64,000 nt of DNA from Sphingopyxis sp. GW247-27LB (GCF_002277025.1 NZ_NIWD01000019.1:62001-126000); one strand, 5' to 3'. Counted from the first letter of the stretch, positions 9,059 through 18,735 are shown. Translations and numbers: made by a program. The notes: a model not told the origin generated them from the sequence alone.

Positions 9059-10255
9059 ATGAGCACAACCATTTTGAGTGACGGCGCGCCTGATCGCTAT
9101 GTCGACAGGAAGCGTTATCTTTGGGTATTGTCGGTCGTTTGGCCGGCAGCACCGCTAATCGGGCTTTATCTCGTCCACCTGACGGGATGGAGCATCTTCT
9201 ACGCATTCACTCTGTTCGTCTGGTACGGCGCAATCCCGGTCTTCGACGTCCTCTTCGGCAAGGATCCGAACAATCCTCCCGAAGCGGCAGTTGCCCGCCT
9301 CGAGGCAGACCGCTATTATCGAGTTCTCACTTGGCTTACCGTTCCGGTGCACTATGCTTCGCTGATCGGCTGTGCATGGTGGATCACGACGCAGCCGATC
9401 GCGTGGTGGGAGGTAGTGGCTCTCGCTTTCTCCCTGGGGATCGTCAACGGGCTGGCGCTGAATACTGGCCACGAACTCGGGCACAAGAAGGAACCCTTCG
9501 ACCGCTGGATGGCCAAGATCGTTCTCGCCGTGGTTGGCTATGGGCACTTCTTCATCGAGCACAACAAGGGCCATCATCGCGACGTAGCGACTCCCGAAGA
9601 CCCCGCCACTTCTCGCATGGGCGAGAGCATTTACAAATTTTCGCTCCGCGAAATTCCGGGCGCGTTCCTGCGCGCGTGGAATCTTGAAAAAGTGCGGCTG
9701 GAACGTGTCGGAAAGGGTGTCTGGAGCCTCGACAATGAGATCATCCCCCCGCTAATGATTACCTTGGCAGTCTACACCGCGCTTGTTCTGGCTCTCGGTC
9801 CCAATCCGAAGTTGCTGGTGTTCCTGCCCATTCAGGTCGCCTTCGGCTGGTGGCAGCTCACCAGCGCGAACTATATCGAGCATTACGGACTGCTGCGCCA
9901 GAAGATGGCGGACGGACGGTACGAGCGCGCTCAGCCGCGTCACTCGTGGAACAGCAATCACATCGCGTCGAATCTCATCCTCTTCCACCTTCAGCGGCAC
10001 TCCGATCACCATGCTCATCCGACGCGCAGCTATCAGTCGCTGCGCGACTTCAAGGGCCTGCCGGAACTGCCCACGGGATATCCGGGCATGTTCTTCATGG
10101 CGATGATCCCGCCGATATTCCGGTCAGTAATGGATCCTCGCGTTGTCAAATGGGCCAATGGCGATATCGACAAGATCCAGATTGATCCGGCGCGCAGAAA
10201 GCGAATCGCCCGCAAATACGGTGCATCGCAGGGTAGCCGGCTTCCCGTAACATAA
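9059..10255 (+). CDS. alkB: Alkane 1-monooxygenase (membrane di-iron hydroxylase)
   Basis: A 398-aa integral membrane enzyme that oxidises the terminal methyl group of medium-chain n-alkanes to 1-alkanols. All histidine boxes are present: HELGHKK (His138/142), EHNKGHHRDVATPEDPA (His168/172/173), LQRHSDHHAHP (His314/317/318) and the NYIEHYGL motif. Several hydrophobic segments occupy the first half. The ATG at 9059 is favoured over 9053 because AGAGG at 9045-9049 is then at normal spacing. It heads the plus-strand operon alkB-alkG-alkH-alkJ-alkL and takes electrons from the rubredoxin encoded next. Confidence 0.97.
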   Translation: MSTTILSDGAPDRYVDRKRYLWVLSVVWPAAPLIGLYLVHLTGWSIFYAFTLFVWYGAIPVFDVLFGKDPNNPPEAAVARLEADRYYRVLTWLTVPVHYASLIGCAWWITTQPIAWWEVVALAFSLGIVNGLALNTGHELGHKKEPFDRWMAKIVLAVVGYGHFFIEHNKGHHRDVATPEDPATSRMGESIYKFSLREIPGAFLRAWNLEKVRLERVGKGVWSLDNEIIPPLMITLAVYTALVLALGPNPKLLVFLPIQVAFGWWQLTSANYIEHYGLLRQKMADGRYERAQPRHSWNSNHIASNLILFHLQRHSDHHAHPTRSYQSLRDFKGLPELPTGYPGMFFMAMIPPIFRSVMDPRVVKWANGDIDKIQIDPARRKRIARKYGASQGSRLPVT

Positions 10256-10417
10256 GTTCATACCGCAGGCGATCTGACTCGACTCGATCGCCCTTCAGAA
10301 GGTCGGACGTTCCTCCCAGTAGCGATGCTGGATGCAAGACCTGGCGACGGCGCCCCAGGCGGCGTCGCCTTTTCTCCGGAATTCGTCCACCGCTTAACGC
10401 AGGAAGAAAGCAGCGCG

Positions 10418-10795
10418 ATGACCGAATATAAATGCCCAGACTGCGGCTACATCTACGACGAAGCCAAGGGCAACCCACATGAGGGCTTTGCACCCAACAC
10501 GACATGGGCGCAAATTCCCGACGATTGGGCATGCCCTGACTGCGCCGTTCGCGACAAGGCGGACTTCATCCCTCTGCTGGCGCAGGGCGCGAGTGCGACG
10601 GCGATCGAGGCTTCAACAGACGCCGAACCGTTCGCGAAATGGCACTGCGTGACCTGCGGTCACATCTATGACGAGGCGGTCGGCGACCCGGCGACAGGTC
10701 TGCCGCCTGGAACCCGATGGTCCGATGTACCTGCGGATTGGTACTGCCCTGACTGCGGCGCGACGAAAGAAGATTATGAGCGTCTCGACTTCTGA
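10418..10795 (+). CDS. alkG: Two-domain rubredoxin, AlkG-like
   Basis: A 125-aa protein with two rubredoxin modules. Domain 1 has CPDCGY...CPDCAVRDK and domain 2 has CVTCGH...CPDCGATKEDYE; each supplies four cysteines for one iron. Domain 1 carries the extra Arg after the second CxxC pair that marks AlkG1-type modules; domain 2 lacks it and is AlkG2-type, the kind able to transfer electrons to AlkB. GPo1 AlkG also has two modules but is longer, with a bigger linker. The start is MTEYKCPDCG; the upstream frame from 10325 is not coding-like. It carries electrons between AlkT and AlkB. Confidence 0.94.
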   Translation: MTEYKCPDCGYIYDEAKGNPHEGFAPNTTWAQIPDDWACPDCAVRDKADFIPLLAQGASATAIEASTDAEPFAKWHCVTCGHIYDEAVGDPATGLPPGTRWSDVPADWYCPDCGATKEDYERLDF

Positions 10796-10852
10796 TGGGC
10801 GCCGGGTGCCGCGCTGTGGCTCTGGTCGCTGCGTCAGCTTGAGGGGAACTCC

Positions 10853-12307
10853 ATGAATATCCAAGCATTCACGCGCGCCATTTCCGACTCGGGCGGCGGC
10901 ATGAAGGAGGTTCAGTCCCTTTTTGCCTGTCAACGCGAGGCAGCCGAACGGGACAGAGCGCGGTTCGGCCTGCAGGAACGCCTGGATAGCCTGACGCGGC
11001 TGAAGAATGCGATCAAGCGGCGCGAAGGCGACATCATCAGGGCGCTAGATGCTGATTTCAGGAAGCCGGAACCTGAGGTGCGGCTGACCGAACTCTTCCC
11101 GGTCTATCAGGAGATATCCCACGCCCGGCGGAACCTGAAGTCCTGGTCGAAGCCGCACAGCGTTCGAGGCTCGCTCGGCATGTTCGGCACGACCGCGCAG
11201 GTTCGCTACCAACCCAGAGGCGTGTGTCTGATCATCGCGCCCTGGAACTATCCGGTCAATCTGACCTTTGGACCGTTGGTATCCGCCTTGGCCGCCGGTA
11301 ATACGGTCATGCTCAAGCCGTCCGAGCTGACGCCGGCGACATCAGCCGTCATCCGGCAGATCGTGGAGGAAACCTTCCCGGCGAATCGGGTTGCCGTCTG
11401 CGAGGGCGACGCCTCGGTCTCGCAGGCACTGCTCGACCTGCCTTTCGACCACATTTTCTTCACCGGTAGCCCACAGGTCGGCAAGATCGTGATGGCGGCA
11501 GCCGCAAAGCACCTGACCTCGGTGACACTCGAACTCGGCGGCAAATCCCCAACGATCGTCGATTCGACAGCCGATATCGACGATGCAGCGCGCAAGATTG
11601 TCTGGGGGAAGTTCTCCAACAATGGCCAAACCTGCATCGCACCCGACCACATCTATGTCGCACGCGATCAGGCGAAGCCCCTGGTCGATGCCCTCCGCCG
11701 CGAAATCCGGGGCGTATACGGGGAGACGGAGCGCGATCAGAAATGCGGTGCGGATTACGGGCGGATCGTAAATTCTCGGCATTTCGATCGCCTCAGCGCG
11801 CTGCTAGACGATGCAACCTCGCGTGGCGCGCTGGTCCTCGAAGGCGGGGTCCGCGATCCGGATCAGAAATATCTCTCGCCAACGCTGATCGGGGGGACCG
11901 ACCCCGAAATGGCAATTTCGCGGGAAGAAATTTTCGGGCCGATTCTGCCAGTGATCGAATATGACGATATCAGCCGCGTTATCGATACAATCAACACCGG
12001 CCCCAAGCCGCTCGCTCTTTATATCTTCAGCAAGCATGCCCCAGCTTGGGAATCAATCATCGAAAGGACCAGTTCCGGCGGTGTTTGTATCAACCAGAAC
12101 GTCGTCCAGTACCTGCACCCCAATCTGCCGTTCGGAGGGGTCAACAACAGCGGTATCGGAAGCGCGCATGGCTTCCACGGCTTCAAGGCATTCTCGCACG
12201 AACGCGCAGTGTTGAGGGACAGGTTCTCTGTTTTGCGGCTTCTGTTTCCGCCCTACACGCCCGCCGTGAAGCGATTGATCGATATTACGGTTCGCATTCT
12301 AGGCTGA
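10853..12307 (+). CDS. alkH: Aldehyde dehydrogenase, AlkH-like
   Basis: A 484-aa NAD(P)-dependent aldehyde dehydrogenase with a good ribosome site (GAGGGGAA) before ATG 10853. Motifs in order: APWNYPVNLTFGP, FTGSPQVGKIV (cofactor), LELGGKSPTIV (catalytic Glu), NNGQTCIAPDHI (catalytic Cys) and SREEIFGPILPV. The C-terminus (RLLFPPYTPAVKRLIDITVR) is the hydrophobic tail seen in the AlkH / coniferyl-aldehyde group. It would oxidise the fatty aldehyde to the acid. GPo1 AlkH is of the same size and occupies the same place in its operon. Confidence 0.93.
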   Translation: MNIQAFTRAISDSGGGMKEVQSLFACQREAAERDRARFGLQERLDSLTRLKNAIKRREGDIIRALDADFRKPEPEVRLTELFPVYQEISHARRNLKSWSKPHSVRGSLGMFGTTAQVRYQPRGVCLIIAPWNYPVNLTFGPLVSALAAGNTVMLKPSELTPATSAVIRQIVEETFPANRVAVCEGDASVSQALLDLPFDHIFFTGSPQVGKIVMAAAAKHLTSVTLELGGKSPTIVDSTADIDDAARKIVWGKFSNNGQTCIAPDHIYVARDQAKPLVDALRREIRGVYGETERDQKCGADYGRIVNSRHFDRLSALLDDATSRGALVLEGGVRDPDQKYLSPTLIGGTDPEMAISREEIFGPILPVIEYDDISRVIDTINTGPKPLALYIFSKHAPAWESIIERTSSGGVCINQNVVQYLHPNLPFGGVNNSGIGSAHGFHGFKAFSHERAVLRDRFSVLRLLFPPYTPAVKRLIDITVRILG

Positions 12308-12353
12308 GCGCCCAGACAGAGAGTGGTCTTGGCACTACAGATCGGAGACATGG

Positions 12354-14018
12354 ATGTTTGATTATATCATAGTGGGTGGGGGATCCGCTGGTTGTTTGCT
12401 AGCAGAGCGCTTGTCGGCAAACCCTGACATAAAGGTCTGTCTGCTCGAAGCGGGGCCGCCGGACCGCAGCCCGCTGATCCACATGCCCATCGGGATCGCG
12501 CTTCTTTCCAAGAGCAAGACGCTCAACTGGGCCTACGAGACTGAGCCGCAGCCCAACCTCGGCAACCGGAGACTGTTCTGGCCGCGTGGAAAGACACTCG
12601 GCGGCTCAAGCTCGATCAATGCAATGGTCTATATCCGTGGTCATCGCGAGGACTATGACGCCTGGGGAGAGGCGGCCGACCCAATCTGGTCCTTCGATAA
12701 TGTCCTTCCGTTGTTCAAGGCGATGGAGGCGAACGAGCGATTCGGATCCGACGCGCACCACGGCGGTTATGGCGAGCTTCATGTCAGCGATCTTCGGACC
12801 GTCAACCGGCTGAGCGAAGCATTCGTGGAGGCTGGGCAAGAAGCGCAGTATTCGCACAACGCCGATTTCAATGGCGACACGCAGGATGGGATCGGCTTCT
12901 ACCAGGTTACGCAACGCAAAGGGCGGCGTTGGAGTTCCGCCCGAGCCTTTCTGTCAGGCGCAAAAGGGCGGCCTAATCTCCGAATAGTAACCGGAGCGCG
13001 GGCAACGCGGATCATTCTGGAAGGGCGCAAAGCTGTCGGGGTGACCTATGCGTCGGGTGACAAGCTCACCGACCTGCGCACCAGGGGCGAGGTCATTCTG
13101 TCGGGCGGTGCGATCAATTCACCACAGTTGCTGATGCTTTCCGGCATCGGCGACGCGGCAGAATTAGGGGTGTTCGGCATTCCGGTCGTCGTCGATCTGC
13201 CGGCGGTTGGAAAAAACCTGCAAGATCATCTCGACATCACGATCATGCACGAGGCGAGCGATCGCACGCCGATCGGGGTTGCCCCATCATTCATCCCGCG
13301 AGCGCTGGCTGGCGCATTATCCTATGTGTTCCAGAGGCGGGGGTTTCTGACGAGCAACGTTGCCGAATCCGGCGGATTCGTCAAAAGCTCACCCTCACAA
13401 AGTCGCCCGAACCTGCAGTTTCACTTCCTTCCTACTCTGCTGAAGGACCACGGCCGCCAGATCGCCTTCGGCTATGGCTACACGTTGCATGTCTGCGATC
13501 TGTTGCCGAAGAGCCGGGGACGGATCGGGCTAAAGAGCCGGAATCCGCTCGACGATCCCTTGATCGATCCCGCCTATCTCTCGGCTCCCGAAGACATCGA
13601 GACGATGGTCTGGGCGGTAAGGATCGGGCGTCAGATCCTGTCGGCGCCGTCGATAGCGACCTTTTCGAAACGCGAGCTGGTTCCCGGATCGTCAATCGAG
13701 AGCGAAGCTGACGTCATAGCGGACATCCGCCATCGGGCCGAAACGATCTACCACCCGGTTGGGACATGCCGGATGGGAAGAGATCCGCATTCCGTCGTCG
13801 ATCCGGCGTTGCGCGTCCGCGGGGTGGAGGGCCTTCGTGTCGTCGATGCCTCCATCATGCCCACCCTCGTCGCCGGGAACACCAACGCGCCAACGATGAT
13901 GATCGCGGAACGGGCCGCCGAACTCATTCTCGGGAAAACAAGGCTCATGGCGGGCACGGAGGAGGGATCATCCTCCACCGTATCGCTAGGTGCCAGGCAG
14001 CGAAGTCAGGTCGGATGA
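12354..14018 (+). CDS. alkJ: GMC-family alcohol dehydrogenase, AlkJ-like
   Basis: A 554-aa FAD flavoprotein of the glucose-methanol-choline family. The N-terminal FAD motif YIIVGGGSAGCLLAERLS and GMC signature 1 (RGKTLGGSSSINAMVYIRGH) are followed by signature 2 (SGGAINSPQLLMLSGIG). The active-site pair appears as YHPVGTCRMG (His) and GNTNAPTMM (Asn). GPo1 AlkJ, a membrane-associated quinone-linked alcohol dehydrogenase, is about the same length. It would turn the AlkB or P450 product 1-alkanol into the aldehyde used by AlkH, which is encoded 46 bases upstream. Confidence 0.93.
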   Translation: MFDYIIVGGGSAGCLLAERLSANPDIKVCLLEAGPPDRSPLIHMPIGIALLSKSKTLNWAYETEPQPNLGNRRLFWPRGKTLGGSSSINAMVYIRGHREDYDAWGEAADPIWSFDNVLPLFKAMEANERFGSDAHHGGYGELHVSDLRTVNRLSEAFVEAGQEAQYSHNADFNGDTQDGIGFYQVTQRKGRRWSSARAFLSGAKGRPNLRIVTGARATRIILEGRKAVGVTYASGDKLTDLRTRGEVILSGGAINSPQLLMLSGIGDAAELGVFGIPVVVDLPAVGKNLQDHLDITIMHEASDRTPIGVAPSFIPRALAGALSYVFQRRGFLTSNVAESGGFVKSSPSQSRPNLQFHFLPTLLKDHGRQIAFGYGYTLHVCDLLPKSRGRIGLKSRNPLDDPLIDPAYLSAPEDIETMVWAVRIGRQILSAPSIATFSKRELVPGSSIESEADVIADIRHRAETIYHPVGTCRMGRDPHSVVDPALRVRGVEGLRVVDASIMPTLVAGNTNAPTMMIAERAAELILGKTRLMAGTEEGSSSTVSLGARQRSQVG

Positions 14019-14102
14019 ACGGGCATTCCGACGGCTGATCTGGCCGACAAATTACAGACGACGTCCTGCAGTGGCGGCGCATCACAAGGAGAGGAGAATA
14101 AC

Positions 14103-14789
14103 ATGACCTTCATTCGTAAGCCTGCGGATCCAACGGCTTTGCCGCTTGCCGGAGCATTGTTCCTACTGAGTGCCGTTCTTGCCACGCCCGCTTCCGCGCA
14201 GGACTCGCCGAAACTGAAGCGATGGGCTGTCACTGTGAATGCGACCGAGGTTTTTGTGGATGAGAACGCCCCGAACATCACTCTGGCGGGCGCACCTCTA
14301 CCCGGCTCTAACGTGCGAATTGGAAACGCGACTACGCCGACTCTGGACGTCGGGTATTTTTTTACGCCGAACATCGCCGCCAATGTGTTTTTGGGGGTGC
14401 CCGCACCTGCCGAAATCGACGGCACCGGCAGCATCGGACCGCTCGGGACACTGGCCAAGGTCCATTATGGACCAGTAATCCTTTCGGCTCAGTATCATTT
14501 CAATAGCCAGGGCAAGCTTCATCCCTATGTGGGAGTAGGCGTCGGCCGTGTCCTGTTCTTCAACAAGCACGACGGAGCATTGAGCGATTTCAACATCCGC
14601 GACAGTTGGGCGCCGACTGGGCAATTGGGCGTTCGGTACGAACTCAATAAATCATGGATGCTGAACGCTGACGTTCGGTATGTTCCATTCTCCACGCACG
14701 CGTCAGGTTCGCTAGGTGGAGCGCCCGCGCTGACCCGGCTCGACATCGACCCCATTCTGACGAGCGTTGGGGTTACCCTTCGTTTTTGA
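14103..14789 (+). CDS. alkL: OmpW-family outer membrane protein, AlkL-like
   Basis: A 228-aa OmpW/AlkL eight-stranded beta-barrel. It has an N-terminal signal peptide (LPLAGALFLLSAVLATPASA, cut before QD) and ends in a C-terminal aromatic (VGVTLRF), as outer membrane barrels do. Internal signatures are PTLDVGYFFTPNIAANVFLG, LHPYVGVGVGRVLFF and LNADVRYVPF. AlkL-type barrels speed passage of hydrophobic substrates such as alkanes through the outer membrane. It is the last gene of the alkB operon, 84 bases after alkJ, with GGAGAGGAG just before the ATG. Confidence 0.92.
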   Translation: MTFIRKPADPTALPLAGALFLLSAVLATPASAQDSPKLKRWAVTVNATEVFVDENAPNITLAGAPLPGSNVRIGNATTPTLDVGYFFTPNIAANVFLGVPAPAEIDGTGSIGPLGTLAKVHYGPVILSAQYHFNSQGKLHPYVGVGVGRVLFFNKHDGALSDFNIRDSWAPTGQLGVRYELNKSWMLNADVRYVPFSTHASGSLGGAPALTRLDIDPILTSVGVTLRF

Positions 14790-15032
14790 ATATATATTCG
14801 AATACATCGCATGGAAAACTATATGTTGACCCTAATGATGCACCGCCCATTGCGTATCCCGCAGGTCATTCAACATATGACGGAGTAAAATGACGATGGT
14901 GGAATTGTTGCCTAGTCGATCTAAGGGGGTTGTCAATGGTCTGGGTGAGGAGGCACAGGCCGTCACCTTTAAGATTTGATTTGTGCTCGCCCCGGCAAGC
15001 CCCTGCGAAACTGATCTTCCGAGAATGATACT

Positions 15033-16793
15033 ATGACTATTTATACCGCTCCCGTCGCGGATATCTCCTTCCTGCTGCGGCGGGTGTTCGGCTTCGACGC
15101 GATCATGGCCAGCCTACCTGGCTATGAGGAGGTGAATACAGAGCTCGCCGTCACTATTATGGAGGAGGCTGGCAAGTTCGCAACCAGTGTACTGGAGCCG
15201 CTGAACCGCCCAGGTGACGAGGAGGGCTGCACGCTCGAAAACGGTGTCGTCACCACCCCCAGCGGCGTTGCTGCCGCTTACCTCGCTTTCGCGGAGGCTG
15301 GCTGGTGCTCGCTCTCGGGCGACCCTGCCTATGGTGGCCAGGGTCTGCCGCGGGTGCTACAGATTCTGCTCGACGAGATATTGTCCTCGGCCAACCTGTC
15401 CTTCGGACTGTTTCCCGGCCTCACCCGCGGGGCGGCAGAAGCCATCGGCCATCATGCTTCAGCGGAATTGAAGGCAGCCTTCCTGCCGAAGATGATCTCC
15501 GGCGAGTGGACTGGCGCCATGGCGCTGACGGAGTCCTCCGCCGGAACCGACCTTGGCTTGCTTTCGACCCGGGCCGTGCCGAACGCTGACGGCTCCTTCG
15601 CTATCACCGGCACGAAGATTTTCATTTCCTCCGGCGATCAGGATTTCGGCGGCAACATCGTCCATCTGGTGCTTGCCCGCCTGCCGGACGCGCCCAAGGG
15701 CGTGAAAGGCATCAGCCTGTTCCTCGCCCCGAAATTCCTGGTGAATGCCGACGGCAGCCTTGGTGCACGCAATTCCATGAGCGTCGGTGCACTGGAGCGC
15801 AAGATGGGCATTCATGCGCAGCCCACCTGTTTGATGAACTATGATGGCGCTACCGGCTGGCTGGTGGGACAGCCGGGCCGCGGACTGAATGCCATGTTCA
15901 CTATGATGAACGCGGAACGGCTGTTCGTCGGCATCCAGGGCCTCGGCATCGCCGAAGCAGCCAATCAGAAGGCCGTCGCCTATGCCAAGGAGCGCCTGCA
16001 GGGCGGCGGCAGCGACGGCACGCCAGGCCCAGTGGCAATTATCGACCATCCCGACGTGCGCAAGATGCTGCTGTCGGGGCGCGCCTTCGCCGAAGGCGCG
16101 CGCGCCCTCGCGATATGGACGGCGCTGCAGATGGATATCGCCGACCGCCATACGGATGCCGCAGTGCGAAAGGAGGCTGACCTCCTCGTGGCGCTCATGA
16201 CGCCGGTGGTAAAGGCCGCCTTCACCGATTTCGGCTTCGAGACCGCGGTGGCCTCCCAGCAGGTGCTGGGGGGGCACGGCTACATCCGCGAATGGGGAAT
16301 GGAGCAGTATGTGCGCGATGCCCGCATCGCCCAGATCTACGAAGGCACCAATGGCGTTCAGGCCATGGACCTCGTGGGACGCAAGCTCGCCCTCGACGGC
16401 GGCACGCTGACCCAACGCTTCTTCGCCCTGATCCGCGCAGAACTCGACGCCGCGCTGCCAACCGCCGGTGAAGGGCTGGTGGCGCCCGTGGCGCAAGCCC
16501 TGGCGCGGCTGGAGCGGGTGACGCAGCGCCTCGCCGGGAGTGGCGGTGGAGCGGAACTGGGTGCGGCGGCCACTGACTATCTGCGCCTGTTCGCTCTCGT
16601 CTCCTTCGGCTGGATGTGGGTGCGCATGGCCGCCGCCGTGCCGGCCCTGGACGAGGCGACGGCTGTGGAAGTGCGCAAGACCGCCCTTGCCCGCTTCTTC
16701 GTAGAGCGCATGCTGCCGCAGACGCTCGGCCTGGAAGCCGCACTCGCCAGCGGCGCGTCCTCGCTCATGGCGCTCGACGCCGACGCCTTTTGA
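15033..16793 (+). CDS. Acyl-CoA dehydrogenase
   Basis: A 586-aa flavoprotein catalysing the first step of beta-oxidation. Signatures are GEWTGAMALTESSAGTDLG (FAD/substrate region), RLFVGIQGLGIAEAANQKAV, VLGGHGYIREWGMEQYVRDA and IAQIYEGTNGVQAMDLVGRK. Extra N- and C-terminal regions make it longer than the classic 380-aa enzymes; this long class is common in Proteobacteria. It lies 65 bases upstream of the acyl-CoA synthetase and follows the alk operon after a 243-base gap, so it may be separately transcribed. It probably oxidises the acyl-CoA made by AlkK. Confidence 0.93.
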   Translation: MTIYTAPVADISFLLRRVFGFDAIMASLPGYEEVNTELAVTIMEEAGKFATSVLEPLNRPGDEEGCTLENGVVTTPSGVAAAYLAFAEAGWCSLSGDPAYGGQGLPRVLQILLDEILSSANLSFGLFPGLTRGAAEAIGHHASAELKAAFLPKMISGEWTGAMALTESSAGTDLGLLSTRAVPNADGSFAITGTKIFISSGDQDFGGNIVHLVLARLPDAPKGVKGISLFLAPKFLVNADGSLGARNSMSVGALERKMGIHAQPTCLMNYDGATGWLVGQPGRGLNAMFTMMNAERLFVGIQGLGIAEAANQKAVAYAKERLQGGGSDGTPGPVAIIDHPDVRKMLLSGRAFAEGARALAIWTALQMDIADRHTDAAVRKEADLLVALMTPVVKAAFTDFGFETAVASQQVLGGHGYIREWGMEQYVRDARIAQIYEGTNGVQAMDLVGRKLALDGGTLTQRFFALIRAELDAALPTAGEGLVAPVAQALARLERVTQRLAGSGGGAELGAAATDYLRLFALVSFGWMWVRMAAAVPALDEATAVEVRKTALARFFVERMLPQTLGLEAALASGASSLMALDADAF

Positions 16794-16858
16794 AGATCTG
16801 GCCGAGACGACCGACGCCCGGAACCCACGCACAAGCACCAAATAATCGGAGGGAAACA

Positions 16859-18517
16859 ATGCTCGGAACCATGATGGACGTGCCGCTGCTGGTGTCAGGG
16901 ATACTGAGGCATGCTGAGGCGTATCACGGTGACGCCGAAGTCGTATCCGCCACGATGGAAGGCGGCCTCCACCGCTACACCTACGCGGACCTCGCCCGGC
17001 GCAGCCGACAGCTCGCGAGTGCGCTCGCGCGCATGGGTCTGGAGACCGGAGACCGCGTCGGCACGCTGGCGTGGAACGACTATCGGCACATGGAACTGTA
17101 TTACAGCGTGTCCGGGTCCGGCTTCGTGTGCCACACCATCAACCCACGGCTATTCCGCGAGCAGATAGCCTACATCATCGAGCATGCTGGTGACAGCGTG
17201 CTGTTCTTCGACCTCACCTTCCTGCCCGTCATCGAGGAACTGGCGGACCAGTTGAATGGCCTGAAGGCGGTGGTGGCGATGACAGACACAGCGCACATGC
17301 CTGAATCCGACATCCTCGCGCAGAAGCTGCCAGACCTGAAGTGCTACGAGACCCTCATCGACGGCGAGCAGGACAGCTTCGACTGGCCAAGCTTCGACGA
17401 GAACACTGCCTCCGGCCTGTGCTACACCTCGGGCACCACGGGTGACCCCAAGGGCGTGCTCTATTCCCACCGCTCCAGCGTGCTGCACGCTATGGCCATC
17501 ACTGCGCCGGATGCGCTGGGGCTCTCTGCCAATGACGTGGTGTGCCCCATCGTCCCCATGTTCCATGTAAATGCATGGGGCCTGCCCTTTGCAGTGCCCA
17601 TGGTGGGCGCCAAGCTGGTACTGCCCGGCGCGCGGCTCGACGGGGCGAGCCTGTACGCATTGTTCGAGGCGGAGGGCGTCTCGTCCACCGCCGGCGTGCC
17701 CACCGTGTGGCTCGGCCTCTTGGATTGGATGGACGGCCACGCCAAAGAGTTTACCTCTCTCAAGCGGGTGATCATCGGCGGGTCGGCGGTACCAGCCATC
17801 ATGATCAGTCGATTTCACCACAAGGGGGTGGAGGTGCGACAGGCCTGGGGCATGACGGAGACCAGCCCTCTGGGCCTTTCCGCGGCGCTGAAGCCCAAGC
17901 ACCGTCTCCTGCCCGCAGAGGATCGTTTGGCGCTGGAATGCAAGCAGGGCCGGCCGGTGTTCGGCATGGAGTTCCGTGTGGTCGGCGGCGAAGGGCGCGA
18001 GGTGACGCACGATGGCAGGAGCTTCGGCTCGATGCTGGTGCGTGGACCGTGGGTGGCCGCGGCCTATTTCAACGCCGCCGCTGGCTCCGCCCACGAGCAG
18101 TATCCAGGCTGGTTCGACACCGGCGACGTGGTGACCATAGACAAGGACGGTTTCATCCAGATTGTCGACCGCACCAAGGACGTTGTGAAATCCGGTGGCG
18201 AGTGGATCTCCTCAATCGATCTGGAAAACATCGCCCAAGCTCACCCAGCCATAAAGGAGGCGGCCATCGTCGCCCGGCCGGACACCCGTTGGGGAGAGCG
18301 CCCGGTGCTGGTGGCAGTGCTGAAGCCCGGTGCCGAATTTAGCCGTGCCGAAATGCGTGCCCATTACAAGGGCAAGACCTCCAAGTGGTGCGTGCCGGAT
18401 GATCTTATCATCGTTGACGAACTGCCGCACACCGCCACCGGCAAGCTCTCCAAAAAGGACATCCGGCAAATTGTATTGGAAGACCCTCGTACCTTTTCCT
18501 CGGAGTGGCGAACATGA
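16859..18517 (+). CDS. alkK: Medium-chain acyl-CoA synthetase, AlkK-like
   Basis: A 552-aa AMP-forming fatty-acid CoA ligase. The AMP motif YTSGTTGDPKGVLYSHRS lies near residue 190, followed by PMFHVNAWG, the adenylate-binding QAWGMTETSPLG and the C-terminal DRTKDVVKSGGEWIS and ATGKLSKKDIR. The start MLGTMMDVPLLV and internal segments such as GFVCHTINPRLFREQI resemble AlkK of P. putida closely by memory. GGAGGG precedes ATG 16859; a longer frame from 16616 overlaps the dehydrogenase gene and is rejected. It activates the fatty acid made by AlkH for beta-oxidation and completes the pathway encoded here. Confidence 0.92.
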   Translation: MLGTMMDVPLLVSGILRHAEAYHGDAEVVSATMEGGLHRYTYADLARRSRQLASALARMGLETGDRVGTLAWNDYRHMELYYSVSGSGFVCHTINPRLFREQIAYIIEHAGDSVLFFDLTFLPVIEELADQLNGLKAVVAMTDTAHMPESDILAQKLPDLKCYETLIDGEQDSFDWPSFDENTASGLCYTSGTTGDPKGVLYSHRSSVLHAMAITAPDALGLSANDVVCPIVPMFHVNAWGLPFAVPMVGAKLVLPGARLDGASLYALFEAEGVSSTAGVPTVWLGLLDWMDGHAKEFTSLKRVIIGGSAVPAIMISRFHHKGVEVRQAWGMTETSPLGLSAALKPKHRLLPAEDRLALECKQGRPVFGMEFRVVGGEGREVTHDGRSFGSMLVRGPWVAAAYFNAAAGSAHEQYPGWFDTGDVVTIDKDGFIQIVDRTKDVVKSGGEWISSIDLENIAQAHPAIKEAAIVARPDTRWGERPVLVAVLKPGAEFSRAEMRAHYKGKTSKWCVPDDLIIVDELPHTATGKLSKKDIRQIVLEDPRTFSSEWRT

Positions 18518-18526
18518 GAACGGATT

Positions 18527-18735
18527 ACTTGCAACGTTTGGTGTCCGCGCCTGACGGCGGCGATGTTTGATCGGAATCGGCTTTCTAGACGAAGGGGTGC
18601 GGGTCATAGGTGTTGTTCCGAGATAAAACAGTTGATGGCGTCCTGCAGATCGACGACGGAGTGGAATATGCCGTTTTTCAACCGCCGTCGGGTGAGCTTG
18701 GCATAGAAGCGTTCGACAGCATTGAGCCATGAGCA
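18527..18735 (-). pseudogene. IS630-family transposase, C-terminal remnant
   Basis: Reading the minus strand from 18735 gives WLNAVERFYAKLTRRRLKNG then IFHSVVDLQDAINCFISEQH, the end of the DDE domain of IS630-type transposases. The remaining C-terminus is readable only with a frame change and an in-frame TAG where the family has Trp (FV*KADPD). The N-terminal two-thirds are missing. It lies just after alkK and marks the right end of the alkane module. The bases from 18736 to 18877 hold nothing recognisable. Confidence 0.72.

Noticed and set aside
14788..14799. Palindrome GAATATATATTC at the alkL stop
   Set aside because: It is short, AT-only in its core and lacks context; chance is likely.
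15459..16859. A 466-aa minus-strand frame in the acyl-CoA dehydrogenase region
   Set aside because: It is antisense to a clear flavoprotein gene, rich in His/Arg/Gly and without recognisable domains.
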